DNA of 64,000 bases from UBA6107 sp964459385 (GCA_964459385.1 CAYWLG010000001.1:310001-374000), one strand, 5' to 3'. Shown: positions 16,335-25,328, numbered from the stretch's first letter. The notes: generated by a model not told the origin, from the letters alone. Translations and numbers: made by a program.

Positions 16335-16363
16335 AGTATAGACCATTCGCAAACGAAAGTCAA
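16335..16363 (-). promoter_or_regulatory. Promoter of the thiamine operon
   Basis: Minus-strand TTGACT (16358-16363), a 17-bp spacer and TATACT (16335-16340) place the RNA start at about 16328, right at the aptamer 5' end. Confidence 0.85.
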
Positions 16364-16371
16364 GAGCGGTT

Positions 16372-17631
16372 TTATGCTGCTTCTTTTTCCACCTTCATTT
16401 CAGGCACCTTGCGCAGGGCTAGGCTCGAAAGCAGCATCAAGAGCGCGCTCAGGGCAAAAAGCACCGTCCAGCCGATCCAGTGGCCGGGGGCGGCGTTATT
16501 GAAGCCGTCGATCATGGGCCCTTCCAGACGCGCCACGGCGGCCGAACCGGCAGTGGCCAGGTTGGTCAGCCCCATATATTTGCCGGCGTCAGCCCCTGAG
16601 GCCATCTGGTTCGCCATGGCCCAGTTGGTGCTCATGAAGATGCCCAGGCCAACGCCCATGGCCGACCCGTAAAGGATCAGTTGGGTGGGGGTGGCGGCAA
16701 AGATCAGCAGCACGGCACCGACCGCCCCGATGATGCCCGAAAGCACGTGAATGCGCTTGCGCCCATAGCGGTCGCCCAGTGCTCCGGCCAGCAGCGAGAA
16801 GAGGATGAGCACCACCACAAAGGTGCCCATGACGATTTGCGTGTAGATAATAGGATCCTGTTGGGGGAACTTGTCACGGATGTAGTATTGGGCAAACGAC
16901 TGAAAGCCGTAGATGCCCACCAGATATAGAAAACGGCTGAAGATCAGGCTCCAGTAGGATTTGTTGCCGTTCATCTTGAAATTGAAGGTGTCTTTCCAGA
17001 GCGCCTTCCAGTCGGTAGCGGCACGTTTGGCGGCCACGCCCACCTGTTCGTGCGAGCCGAACAGGGTGAAGCTGCCAAAGACGATGAGAAAGCCCATGAT
17101 GGCCAGCACCGAGAGCTTTGGATCGGCATGCTCACTGCTGATGAGAAAGCCCATCAACAGCGAAGAGGCGATCACGCCGGTCATATCCATGGCGGTTTTG
17201 ATGCCGCTGGCTACGCCCAATTGGTCGGCGGGCACTTCATCGGGCATCAACCCCTGCGCCGGCCCATGTGCAATATTGGAGGAAATTTGCAGGCCGATGT
17301 AGCCCACGAACAGGGCAGGCAGGCCGCCTATAAAGCCCATAATGGCCAGAAAGACCAGATCCAGCAGCGTGCCCAGCCACATAAAGGGGCGTCGTCGCCC
17401 GATCTTTGAGGACCAGTGATCACTGAGCGCACCTGAGAGCGGCTGGATGATCATGGCCAGGATCAGGCCAAAGAAGGTCAGCAGTCCCAGCCAGGTGTTC
17501 TTTTGGGTTTCGGGCACATAGTTCAGCAGCACGGCCGGCAAAATGGTCACGTGCAGGCTGTTCCACATGAAGCCCAGCCCCACCCAATAAAGGTTCAAGA
17601 TCAGCATATACCAGCCACTGACGCGTCGCAT
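16372..17631 (-). CDS. MFS transporter, GPH/SLC45-like
   Basis: This 419-residue, 12-helix carrier has the cytoplasmic MFS motif in both halves (SDHWSSKIGRRRP near residue 75 and GDRYGRKR). The sequence style resembles the sugar/glycoside branch (GPH, SLC45). The start at 17631 has GGAGG at ideal spacing. It is the fourth gene behind the phosphodiesterase, GH5 and hydroxylase genes, so it may carry the sugar released from a glycolipid. Substrate is inferred only from context. Confidence 0.8.
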   Translation of the reverse strand: MRRVSGWYMLILNLYWVGLGFMWNSLHVTILPAVLLNYVPETQKNTWLGLLTFFGLILAMIIQPLSGALSDHWSSKIGRRRPFMWLGTLLDLVFLAIMGFIGGLPALFVGYIGLQISSNIAHGPAQGLMPDEVPADQLGVASGIKTAMDMTGVIASSLLMGFLISSEHADPKLSVLAIMGFLIVFGSFTLFGSHEQVGVAAKRAATDWKALWKDTFNFKMNGNKSYWSLIFSRFLYLVGIYGFQSFAQYYIRDKFPQQDPIIYTQIVMGTFVVVLILFSLLAGALGDRYGRKRIHVLSGIIGAVGAVLLIFAATPTQLILYGSAMGVGLGIFMSTNWAMANQMASGADAGKYMGLTNLATAGSAAVARLEGPMIDGFNNAAPGHWIGWTVLFALSALLMLLSSLALRKVPEMKVEKEAA

Positions 17632-17713
17632 AACAGCCTCCAAAATAGTCTAATGTGTTGGCTGATCCTAAACCAGGGTTCTTGCTCCTCGATCTCGGAT
17701 CACAGATTGGTAA

Positions 17714-18355
17714 TTATTGTTCTTGCGGTCGGGTGCCAAACACCAGATCCCACAGGGGGGAGCTGACGCCGAAACGCAGGTTGGGGGTTTTGTAATGGTG
17801 CTGCATGTGATAGCGTTTGAGAAATTTGGCAACCTTGCTGCGCATGGGGAAGTGATGGGTGGCATAATGGGTCAGGTCATAGGCCAGGTAGCCCACGATG
17901 AACCCCGAGAAGCTGGGGCCGACCCAGTGCGGCATTTTCAACAACACGGCCAGGAGCAGATAAAACAGCCCGTAGAAGAGCAGCGCCAGTGGAATGCTGA
18001 CAATAGGGGGCATGACCAGGCGGGTTTTGATCTGCGGCTGGGCGTGATGGATGCCGTGGAACAGGAAAACGATGCGTTTGGCGCGTTCGCTCTTCGGTTC
18101 AAAGTGAAAAACGAAGCGGTGCAGCATGTATTCGGCAAACGTCCACACGAACAGCCCGGCCAAAAAGCCAATGGGAATGTAGAACGGAAAGTGTCCCGCC
18201 GGGGCCTTGAGGATGGATGCGATCAGAAAGTATCCGGCCACCGGCACCCAGAGAATGATCACTGCAATGGGGCTAATGTGGGTGAAAAACTCAAGGAAAT
18301 CCGATTTGAAAAGCCGAATCGGAACGTCACTGTGATCCACCGGTAAATGTGCCAT
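17714..18355 (-). CDS. Fatty-acid 2-hydroxylase-like protein (FA2H/Scs7 type)
   Basis: This 213-residue, four-helix membrane di-iron protein has the His boxes HRFVFH, HGIHH, HYATHH and HMQHH. The contexts FHGIHHAQ...RLVMPP and YDLTHYATHH resemble eukaryotic fatty-acid 2-hydroxylase, which hydroxylates the acyl chain of ceramide, more closely than sterol desaturases. The start at 18355 has GGAGG upstream. It lies 21 bp after the endoglycoceramidase-like gene. An O2-dependent reaction is expected. Confidence 0.83.
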   Translation of the reverse strand: MAHLPVDHSDVPIRLFKSDFLEFFTHISPIAVIILWVPVAGYFLIASILKAPAGHFPFYIPIGFLAGLFVWTFAEYMLHRFVFHFEPKSERAKRIVFLFHGIHHAQPQIKTRLVMPPIVSIPLALLFYGLFYLLLAVLLKMPHWVGPSFSGFIVGYLAYDLTHYATHHFPMRSKVAKFLKRYHMQHHYKTPNLRFGVSSPLWDLVFGTRPQEQ

Positions 18356-18376
18356 ATTTTCCTCCAAATAATAAAA

Positions 18377-20251
18377 CTATTTTCGCCTCAACCGGATCTG
18401 GTGCACTGCTTTTTCCCCGGCCGTGTAATACAGTCGCTGCCCGGCGGCGTCCAGCTCAAACTGCCCATCTGAAATGCTCACGTCACAGCCATTGGGGTAC
18501 TGAAAAGCGGGCAGATAAAGCTCGCTCGGCAGTTGAATGGCCGGGTCGCCGCTAAACTCGAACAGGAAGCTGCCGTTATTATAGTCAAATTCCAGCTTAA
18601 GCGGGGTTCCTGCCGTCTTAATGGGATACGGCCGCAAAAAGGCACGCAGGCCCCGCCCGCCCGAATTGACGTCGGCCGGGTCGCTTTGCTGATCGCGGCT
18701 GAAAAGGGAGAAATCCTCGTCGTTCCACAGGTCGCCGCGCGCGTTGCTGTTATCGGGCGAATAGTTCCACAGGGTGTAGCTGAGCAGGTTATCGTCCAGC
18801 ACGGTCAGGTCGCGCTGCAGAGCCTTTTCCTGATCGCTGAAATTTCCGCTGCGAAAGGCTTTGCGGTCGTTCAAGTCCATCGGGATGCCCACTTCGCCGA
18901 TCAGGGTAGGCAGGCCGCCCATTTTGTGCAGTGCCTCGTTCTTCACCGTGGCCAGCGTGCCCGCGAACACCTTGCGGATGCGGGCGGCGCCAAAGGCGAT
19001 CGTGTCGGTGAGGGTATCATAGCCCAACCAGGGCAAAAAGCGCTTCAGTACCACGATCATGTCGTCATACCAGTGCACGGCGTAGGCCGTGTTGCTGAGC
19101 TCGCCTGCCTTGTATTCGGGTGAATGTGTGTTGGGCACGGTTTCGATGAAGATCATCGCGCCGGGGTCCACCGCTCGCACGGTGCGGGTGAACCTGTCCA
19201 CGAAGGGCTTGAAATAGTCCTGGTTAAAGTTTACCGGGCGGCCGTTGACATGGGTAAAGTAATCGGGCTGGCGCAGAACCGGTTCATTTGCCTGGTTGAT
19301 CTCCCACACGCCCTGTTCCAGCCAGGGGCAGCGATAGCCGGGCTTGAAGAGCGAGACCTGGCCCGGATTCAGCACTTCTTCGCCGACCTTACGCGTGCCG
19401 GCCAGTTGGCGCGTCATCACGTTCACTTTGCAGGAAAAGCCCGCAGCCGCCTGAAAGTTTTGCCAGGGGGTGGGGCTGGGGCCGATCAGCAGTTCACTAA
19501 AGTTTTGGCTCAGGTCGGCAAAGCCAATGTAGCCGCTGGACGGCTCGTTGAGGGTATCATAGCCCACCACGTTGGGCAGGCCTTTTAGTTTTTTCACCAC
19601 CTGCTGGATGGCGTTGCAGTAATGCTGCTGCAAAAATTCCTGCACCGGCACGCCTTCTATTTTACACTGGGGGGCGAAATCGTTGCCGGCGAAGAAGAGC
19701 GTATAAAGCGTGGCCGCGGCGTATTTATGGTTGTTGGTGATCCACACCATACGCGGAAACGGGTCGCCGTGGCTCTGATGCACGATGGCCGCCCCCGTCT
19801 CATGGATCTTGGTGATGTCGATGCCGAGCAGGTCAAAGGTCCAGCCCGGAGCGCCGTCACCACCTGAAAAACGCGACCACACATCCTGATGCGGATCAAT
19901 GAACAGGCTAAAGCCGTACTCCCCGGCTTTCTTGACGATCTGATAGAGGTAATTGAGGTACTCTTGGTCGTAGATGCCGGGGCCTTCGTGCTCGATGGCC
20001 TCCCAGGTGACCAGAAAACGCAAAAAGGTAAAGCCCCAGGCTTTCAGGCGCGCGAAATGCTCATCGGCTTCTGCCAGCGGCAGGGGGCGACCAACGAAAC
20101 TGATGTTTTGGCTGTCGAAGAAACCCTCCGGCAGATAGGTAGCGCCGTTGGGGCGCGTGGGCACCTTGGAACTGCCGGCCAGGTTCACCCCTCTGAGCAG
20201 CAGCACCCGTCCGAATTCGTCTTTAAACCACGGCGCGCTGGTTTGGATCAT
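18377..20251 (-). CDS. GH5 glycosidase, endoglycoceramidase-related (EGCrP-like)
   Basis: This 624-residue enzyme has a GH5 barrel with acid/base E236 (YDTLNEP) and nucleophile E453 (LIGEVG), plus a C-terminal beta-rich domain of about 100 residues. The PHQDVWSRFSGGDGAPGWT block and the AGNDFAP block match fungal endoglycoceramidase-related proteins, which split glucosylceramide or steryl glucoside. No signal peptide is seen, so it should act in the cytoplasm. AGGAG precedes the start. Bacterial glycolipid substrate unknown. Confidence 0.83.
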   Translation of the reverse strand: MIQTSAPWFKDEFGRVLLLRGVNLAGSSKVPTRPNGATYLPEGFFDSQNISFVGRPLPLAEADEHFARLKAWGFTFLRFLVTWEAIEHEGPGIYDQEYLNYLYQIVKKAGEYGFSLFIDPHQDVWSRFSGGDGAPGWTFDLLGIDITKIHETGAAIVHQSHGDPFPRMVWITNNHKYAAATLYTLFFAGNDFAPQCKIEGVPVQEFLQQHYCNAIQQVVKKLKGLPNVVGYDTLNEPSSGYIGFADLSQNFSELLIGPSPTPWQNFQAAAGFSCKVNVMTRQLAGTRKVGEEVLNPGQVSLFKPGYRCPWLEQGVWEINQANEPVLRQPDYFTHVNGRPVNFNQDYFKPFVDRFTRTVRAVDPGAMIFIETVPNTHSPEYKAGELSNTAYAVHWYDDMIVVLKRFLPWLGYDTLTDTIAFGAARIRKVFAGTLATVKNEALHKMGGLPTLIGEVGIPMDLNDRKAFRSGNFSDQEKALQRDLTVLDDNLLSYTLWNYSPDNSNARGDLWNDEDFSLFSRDQQSDPADVNSGGRGLRAFLRPYPIKTAGTPLKLEFDYNNGSFLFEFSGDPAIQLPSELYLPAFQYPNGCDVSISDGQFELDAAGQRLYYTAGEKAVHQIRLRRK

Positions 20252-20267
20252 CCGGTCTCCTCTGCGC

Positions 20268-21920
20268 TCATTTCTTCTTCCTGGCTGCGTTTTTAGCCAG
20301 CAAGGCGGTGATTCCCGCAAAAAGCGGCGCCGTGGCAGCGAGAATGAGCACCTGGATCAGGCTGAGCAGGGCCAGAAAACTGCTCAAATAATCGGGCAGG
20401 GTCCAGGTCACCACCGGGCCGTTCAGGGCAAAGCTGAACAGGGCCGGCAGGCTGTTGATGAAAATAGCGGTGAAGAAGAGGCCAAAGACCTTGAGGGCAG
20501 CCTCCAGCGGAGAATATTTGAAGTAGCGCTGATCCAGCAGGATGGCCAGCCACACGATCACAGCGGCGATCAGGGCCGTCACGGCCACATAGGTGATCAA
20601 TTCCGTTTCGCTGGTGATCGAAGAGAGCGAGTAACTGCGGCCATCCCACATGCCGTAACGGAAGTTGAAGAGCAGGGCGAAAGCCAGCCCGCCGATGATC
20701 CAGGCGGCCATGCCGTTCTTTTTGTTTTTGATCAGCCAATAAAGAACTGCCGCCACGACCAGCAGCGCGATCAACGCGCGCGGAATGCGCTCGACGTTCT
20801 CGCGGCTCAAGCGCAGCCCCGACAGCACTTGTTGGTACTGGCTGACGTCGCTGCTGCCGTTTAGCTTGGCTTCATCAAAGCTGCGTCCAATGGCGCTGGC
20901 ATACGCCTGCGCCAGGCGGGTCTGCTGGGTTTGGATGGCACCGCTCAGGCTGGCTTGCACAGAGGTATCCAGGTTGAGCAGCTCTGTTTGCACGGCTCCC
21001 TGTGCGGCCGAGGGCAGGCGTGTGCCCAGCAAGGCGGCCAGTGTGGGGGCCACGTCCACCATGTTCAGGTCGCCGTGATCGCCCGGTTTGACCCCGGCGC
21101 CCACCAGCACGAAGGGCTCCTGCAGCACAACGGCATCCTGCCCGCCGTGACCGCCAGCATCAATGTGGCCGTGGTCGCTGAGCACCAGCAGGGTGTCTTT
21201 ACTGAAATCGAGCGTTGCCACCACTTTTGCCAGCCAGGCATCACTGCGCTGGGCAGCCTGATCCCAGGCGATGGATTTTGCGCCGCCTTCATGGTGACCG
21301 GCGTAATCCACCTGATCCAAATGAATGAGCACAAGCTGGGCCTGGTTGTTTTCGAGCCAGGGCAGGGCGGCATTCATCACTTCTTCGTCGGCAGTTTTGT
21401 CTTCGCCGGGCGTGTAAAAGCTCAGGTCAACATCGCTTTGCGGTACCAGTTTTTCAAACCAATAGTAGCCCGAAATGGCCGTCTTAAACCCGGCCGCATG
21501 GGCGGCAGTGAACAGGTTGTCCTGCGTCCAGGTGGGGATGTCTTCGTATTCCAGATTAAATACAGGGCCGTCATTCACCCAGGGCCAGGCACCGGTAAAA
21601 ATGGTCGAATAGCCCGGTTCAGAGAAAGAGGGCGCCTGACTGTGCATTTTGGCGTAAGCCCCCTGCGCGCGCAGGCTGGCCAGGGTGGGCATGGTGTCGG
21701 TCTTGAGGCTTGTGTCGTAACGCAGCCCGTCAATGAGCACGATCACCAGCCGCTGGGTAGAGGCATCCCCCAGAGGCTGCCCGGGCTGCGGAGGCGTCTC
21801 TTTAATTGGGGAGCGAAAATTGAAGTTGGACGAGATCATACCGGTGGCCCACAAGTAGCCACCTGCAGCGAGCAGAACACAAAGCACGATTGACACGATC
21901 AGTTGGGCTGACTTTTTCAT
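20268..21920 (-). CDS. Membrane-anchored phosphodiesterase/alkaline-phosphatase-superfamily protein
   Basis: This 550-residue protein has an N-terminal membrane anchor, a type I phosphodiesterase/nucleotide pyrophosphatase-like domain (metal-site blocks VLIDGLRYD, SEPGYSTIFTG, DQVDYAGHH and LSDHGHID) and about five C-terminal helices. The catalytic domain should face outside. Substrates in the family include phosphodiesters, nucleotides and lipid head groups. It is the first gene of the operon with the GH5 and hydroxylase genes (17-bp and 21-bp gaps). Confidence 0.82.
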   Translation of the reverse strand: MKKSAQLIVSIVLCVLLAAGGYLWATGMISSNFNFRSPIKETPPQPGQPLGDASTQRLVIVLIDGLRYDTSLKTDTMPTLASLRAQGAYAKMHSQAPSFSEPGYSTIFTGAWPWVNDGPVFNLEYEDIPTWTQDNLFTAAHAAGFKTAISGYYWFEKLVPQSDVDLSFYTPGEDKTADEEVMNAALPWLENNQAQLVLIHLDQVDYAGHHEGGAKSIAWDQAAQRSDAWLAKVVATLDFSKDTLLVLSDHGHIDAGGHGGQDAVVLQEPFVLVGAGVKPGDHGDLNMVDVAPTLAALLGTRLPSAAQGAVQTELLNLDTSVQASLSGAIQTQQTRLAQAYASAIGRSFDEAKLNGSSDVSQYQQVLSGLRLSRENVERIPRALIALLVVAAVLYWLIKNKKNGMAAWIIGGLAFALLFNFRYGMWDGRSYSLSSITSETELITYVAVTALIAAVIVWLAILLDQRYFKYSPLEAALKVFGLFFTAIFINSLPALFSFALNGPVVTWTLPDYLSSFLALLSLIQVLILAATAPLFAGITALLAKNAARKKK

Positions 21921-21950
21921 ATCATCCTTTACGTTGCGGGTATTGGTTTA

Positions 21951-21978
21951 ATTGTATAAGCTTCTGGCCAGGATGCAA
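21951..21978 (-). promoter_or_regulatory. Probable promoter of the phosphodiesterase-GH5 operon
   Basis: Minus-strand TTGCAT (21973-21978), a 16-bp spacer and TACAAT (21951-21956), about 30 nt before the phosphodiesterase start codon. Confidence 0.6.
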
Positions 21979-22004
21979 TCGGCATTCTTGCGGATCAAGC
22001 AGAT

Positions 22005-22031
22005 AAAAATGACGCCATTGCTGACGTCATT
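22005..22031 (-). terminator. Terminator of the GlpA-like/FAD/DUF1667 operon
   Basis: AATGACG (22031-22025) and CGTCATT (22014-22008) pair on the minus strand and are followed by a T-run, 30 bp after the DUF1667 stop codon. Confidence 0.7.
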
Positions 22032-22057
22032 GATACTTCCTCTATTATAGTTGTTTG

Positions 22058-22426
22058 TCAGGCTTTTTTCATCTCTCGGCTGGCCAGGATGTTGATGCCC
22101 GTGCCCAGTGCGTCTTCGAGGATGGGTTGATCCATCTGGATCGGTGCGCTCACCTCCACCTCGCGCAGCGCCTTCAGCAGTTCGGGAATGCGCGGTTTGG
22201 GGAAGGGCGCCGCAGTGTACACCGGGATGAGCGGATGAACGCCGCCGCGGATGCGCACCGAGGTGGCCACCATGCGGCGCGGATCGGTCAGTTCCTGTTT
22301 GGCATACTCGTGGCCGCGTTTGCAGCCGTTCATGATCGATACAACTGTAGTGCCGTCCTTGTTCACTTCAAGCGTGCAGCCCTTGGGGCAGGTGACGCAA
22401 ATGACCTTTTCAGTAACGATTGTCAT
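22058..22426 (-). CDS. DUF1667 protein with CxxC-type cluster
   Basis: This 122-residue protein of the DUF1667 family has VTCPKGC at the N-terminus and a further Cys (NGCKRGHEY). DUF1667 genes typically follow a GlpA-like dehydrogenase and an FAD oxidoreductase, as here. The Cys set may hold an Fe-S cluster or metal in the electron-transfer complex. It starts 4 bp after the preceding gene. Confidence 0.88.
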   Translation of the reverse strand: MTIVTEKVICVTCPKGCTLEVNKDGTTVVSIMNGCKRGHEYAKQELTDPRRMVATSVRIRGGVHPLIPVYTAAPFPKPRIPELLKALREVEVSAPIQMDQPILEDALGTGINILASREMKKA

Positions 22427-22430
22427 GATT

Positions 22431-23708
22431 CTACCTTTCTACCACACTCACCAGAATTTCACCGGCAGCTTTGAGCGCGTCCATCTTGTCGGCCTTCAAA
22501 TTAATGGTCACCATCTCACCGGGGCGCGCGTAGGGCTCGCCTTTGCGGGCGATCAGGTTCTTGCCGTCGTGCACTTCCACCCAGACCGGCTTTTCAATAG
22601 GGCGGATCACGCGCATCTGCAGCCGGATGTCGCCGTCTGCCAGGGCGTCGGGATGCAGGGTCTGCGGCACCACGTAGCGCACATTTTCACAGGCGCGCAC
22701 CGGCAAAGTGGGGCCGTCAGCGCCGGGCCCTTCTTTTATCAGCCGGGCAGCAGATTTCCCGGCGCGCAGGCCGGCTTCGGTCACCCAATCTACCAGATCG
22801 TAAACGTGTACCACATTGCCGGCTGAATAAATGCCCGGCACGCTGGTCTGAAAGCCGTCATCCACAAGCGGGCCGGCCGTGATGGGGTCGATTTGCACCC
22901 CGGCCTGGCGCGAAAGCTCGTTTTCGGGGATCAGGCCCACCGAGAGCAGCAGCGTGTCGCAGGGGATGATCTCTTCAGTGCCCGCGATCGGTTTCCATTT
23001 ATCATCTACAGCCACGGCTTCGATGGCTTCTACGCGATCTTTGCCGATGATGTTCTTGACCGTGTGCTTGAGCTGCAACTGGATGTCGAAATCCATCAGA
23101 CACTGCACGTAATTGCGCGTCAGACCTGAAAGATAAGGCATCACCTCGAGCACGCGTTCCACCTTGGCGCCTTCAAAGGTCAGGCGCCGCGCCATGATCA
23201 TGCCGATATCGCCCGAACCCAGAATGACGAAGTTCTTGCCGGGCATGTAGCCTTCCACGTTCACCCAGCGCTGTGCGGTACCGGCGGTGTAAACCCCGGC
23301 CGGGCGCGAACCGGGCAGCTTTACCTGAGCGCGGGTGCGCTCGCGGCAGCCCATCGCCAGAATCACCGCCTTGGCGCGAATTTCGACGAACCCGTGCTCT
23401 TTGCTGGTGGCAAAAATGCGGTGGTCACGGGTCACTTCCAGCACCATTGTGTCGAACAGGAACTCCACCCCCACGGCAAAGGCTTCGTTGATGAAGTGTT
23501 GCGCGTAGGCGGGGCCGGGCAGGTCTTGTTTGAAGGTTTCCATGCCGAAGCCGTTATGGATGCACTGCAGCAGAATGCCGCCGGGTTCGAGATCGCGCTC
23601 GATCACCAGCACGGCGTCGGCGCCGTTCTTTTTGGCCGAGATGGCGGCTGCCAGCCCGCCGGGGCCGCTGCCGATGACCACAACATCGTAATTCTCTTTG
23701 TGCATCAT
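22431..23708 (-). CDS. FAD/NAD(P)-dependent oxidoreductase of the GlpA-like complex
   Basis: This 425-residue flavoprotein has an N-terminal FAD motif GSGPGGLAAAI, a mid-chain NAD(P) motif GSGDIGMIMA and the ATG-type block AMGCRERTR. It resembles the pyridine-nucleotide-disulfide-family subunit that pairs with GlpA-like dehydrogenases and DUF1667. ATG 23708 is used, with GGAGG just upstream and overlapping the previous gene's end; longer in-frame extensions run through that gene and are rejected. Confidence 0.88.
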   Translation of the reverse strand: MMHKENYDVVVIGSGPGGLAAAISAKKNGADAVLVIERDLEPGGILLQCIHNGFGMETFKQDLPGPAYAQHFINEAFAVGVEFLFDTMVLEVTRDHRIFATSKEHGFVEIRAKAVILAMGCRERTRAQVKLPGSRPAGVYTAGTAQRWVNVEGYMPGKNFVILGSGDIGMIMARRLTFEGAKVERVLEVMPYLSGLTRNYVQCLMDFDIQLQLKHTVKNIIGKDRVEAIEAVAVDDKWKPIAGTEEIIPCDTLLLSVGLIPENELSRQAGVQIDPITAGPLVDDGFQTSVPGIYSAGNVVHVYDLVDWVTEAGLRAGKSAARLIKEGPGADGPTLPVRACENVRYVVPQTLHPDALADGDIRLQMRVIRPIEKPVWVEVHDGKNLIARKGEPYARPGEMVTINLKADKMDALKAAGEILVSVVER

Positions 23709-23709
23709 C

Positions 23710-25179
23710 TCAGGCCTCCACTTTCTTGGTCTCACGCTGCAGGAACTCAGAGCCGGGGCCCTTTTTGCTGATCTCCAGCGGTGAAACGCCCAGTTCCTTG
23801 GCCAGAATATCCACCACACGCGGCATGTCGAATCCGCCCAGGCAGCGGCCGGTTCCTAGCCAGGTGCGGCGCTTGATGGCGTCATAGGTGCGTGCCGGCA
23901 GCGGGGCATGGATCTCGGCGATGATCTCGCCTTCGGTGACGCTCTCACAGCGGCACACCACCCGTCCGTAGCGCGGGTCTTTGGCGATGAGCGCAGCCTG
24001 TTCTTCGTGGCTCAGATGGCTGAAGCGCGGCCGGGCCGGGCGAATGGGGTTGAAATCTTTTTTGACAACCAGTTTCTCACCGGCGTCTTTGAGCAGTTCC
24101 ACCACGCGCAGGGCGATTGCCGGCGCCGAGGTCAGCCCGGGGGACTCGATGCCCGCCAGGTTGATGAGGCCGCTCACTTCTTCGGCCACCTCGATGACAA
24201 AATCGTGTGAATAAGGTACGTTCTTCGCCTGGGCATTGCCGGTAGCGCGCAGGCCGGCAAACATCGCCATGACACTGCGCTGCGAGATGGAGGGCACCAG
24301 CTTGGAGGAGCCCGCCCAGATCTCGCCCATGCCGTCCGGTGTCACGGTCGTGTCTTCTTTATCCGGGATGGGGTTGGAGTTTGGCCCTACGATGGTGTTG
24401 CCGTGGGTCGTTTCCATCACCACAATACCTTTGCTCGATTCGGTCGGCACCGGGAAGAGGATGGTGTCGATGTGGATGTCGCTCTGGTCGAGCAGATAAT
24501 ATTCGCCGCGGCGCGGGGTGATCTTAAACTCGGGCCGTACCCCGGCTTTGTGCATCACTTCGTCGGCATAGACCCCGGCGGCATTGACCACCCAGCGGCA
24601 GGCAAAATCGCCGCGGCTGGTCTGGATGCCCACGATCTTCTTGCCTTCCATGATGAAATCGAGAAAAGCCGTGTCGGTCAGTACCTCAACCCCGTTCTGG
24701 ATGGCGTTTTCGAGCGGGGCAATGGTTGCCATAAACGGATCAATAATACCGGCAGTGGGGGTGTGCAGCGCGCCAGTCGCAGCAGGGTTGATCAGGGGTT
24801 CGCGCCGCTTTATTTCATCCCCGGAGAGGATCTCTGTGGGCACGTTGTTTTCTTTGGCCCGCTGCTGCAGCACATCCAGGCAGGAGCAGTCTTCATCGAT
24901 GGCCACAATGTAGGCGCCGTGGCGCTTGAAGGGAATGCCCAACTCGGCGGAAAGTTGATCCCACATGGGGTTGGCCAGGCTGTTCATCTCGGCCTTGAGC
25001 GTGCCGGGCATGGGGTCGTGGCCCGAATGGATGGCGGCCGAGTTCGCCGCGCTCGTGCCCATGCAAATGTCCACATCCTTTTCGATCAGCAAGATCGAAA
25101 GCGGGTAGCGCGAAAGTTCGCGTGCCGTCATGCAGCCCACGATTCCGCCGCCGATGATGATCACATCATAAGATTTCAT
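23710..25179 (-). CDS. GlpA-like FAD-dependent dehydrogenase with BFD-like domain
   Basis: This 489-residue protein has a DAO-fold FAD domain (GGGIVGCMTAREL) and a C-terminal BFD-like [2Fe-2S] domain beginning CRCESVTEGEI. It resembles anaerobic glycerol-3-phosphate dehydrogenase subunit A and L-2-hydroxyglutarate oxidase-like enzymes. The usual fourth Cys of the BFD site is Asp here (RCLGGFD instead of RC-GGFC). The start at 25179 is set by the nucleotide-binding fold; no strong ribosome site is visible. First gene of a three-gene operon divergent from a SorC regulator. Confidence 0.85.
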   Translation of the reverse strand: MKSYDVIIIGGGIVGCMTARELSRYPLSILLIEKDVDICMGTSAANSAAIHSGHDPMPGTLKAEMNSLANPMWDQLSAELGIPFKRHGAYIVAIDEDCSCLDVLQQRAKENNVPTEILSGDEIKRREPLINPAATGALHTPTAGIIDPFMATIAPLENAIQNGVEVLTDTAFLDFIMEGKKIVGIQTSRGDFACRWVVNAAGVYADEVMHKAGVRPEFKITPRRGEYYLLDQSDIHIDTILFPVPTESSKGIVVMETTHGNTIVGPNSNPIPDKEDTTVTPDGMGEIWAGSSKLVPSISQRSVMAMFAGLRATGNAQAKNVPYSHDFVIEVAEEVSGLINLAGIESPGLTSAPAIALRVVELLKDAGEKLVVKKDFNPIRPARPRFSHLSHEEQAALIAKDPRYGRVVCRCESVTEGEIIAEIHAPLPARTYDAIKRRTWLGTGRCLGGFDMPRVVDILAKELGVSPLEISKKGPGSEFLQRETKKVEA

Positions 25180-25228
25180 AGGGTCTGTTTCCAAAAGAGG
25201 ATGCTCTGCGGATGCCAGAGTTGCCTCT

Positions 25229-25234
25229 ATTATA
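25229..25234 (-). promoter_or_regulatory. Minus-strand -10 box of the GlpA-like operon
   Basis: TATAAT on the minus strand about 50 bp before the start codon. No good -35 box lies at 16-18 bp; the palindrome 25243-25257 occupies that region, consistent with regulator-dependent transcription. Confidence 0.45.
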
Positions 25235-25242
25235 GTGGAGGT

Positions 25243-25257
25243 GCACCCGCCGGGTGC
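25243..25257. promoter_or_regulatory. Palindromic operator-like site 1 (GCAC/GTGC)
   Basis: GCACCCGCCGGGTGC: a seven-base perfect inverted repeat with one central base, overlapping the -35 region of the minus-strand promoter. Its outer GCAC...GTGC matches sites 2 and 3. Confidence 0.5.
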
Positions 25258-25264
25258 GCAACTT

Positions 25265-25277
25265 GCACAAACGTGCA
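25265..25277. promoter_or_regulatory. Operator-like site 2 (GCACAAACGTGCA)
   Basis: GCAC-N4-GTGC inverted repeat, identical over 13 bases to site 3. Its centre is about 21 bp, two helical turns, from site 1, and it adjoins the -35 region of the plus-strand promoter. Confidence 0.6.
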
Positions 25278-25298
25278 GCCATTGGACGCAAAACCCGC

Positions 25299-25304
25299 TA
25301 TAAT
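25299..25304 (+). promoter_or_regulatory. -10 box of the SorC regulator gene
   Basis: A perfect TATAAT with no recognisable -35 box; site 2 lies where it would be. Predicted start about 25311, so site 3 is in the early transcribed region. Confidence 0.5.
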
Positions 25305-25328
25305 TAAGCAAAATATTTCAGTTTATTC

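Noticed and set aside
20931..21893. A 320-codon plus-strand frame opposite the phosphodiesterase
   Set aside because: Mirror of a gene with clear metal-site motifs; no independent support.
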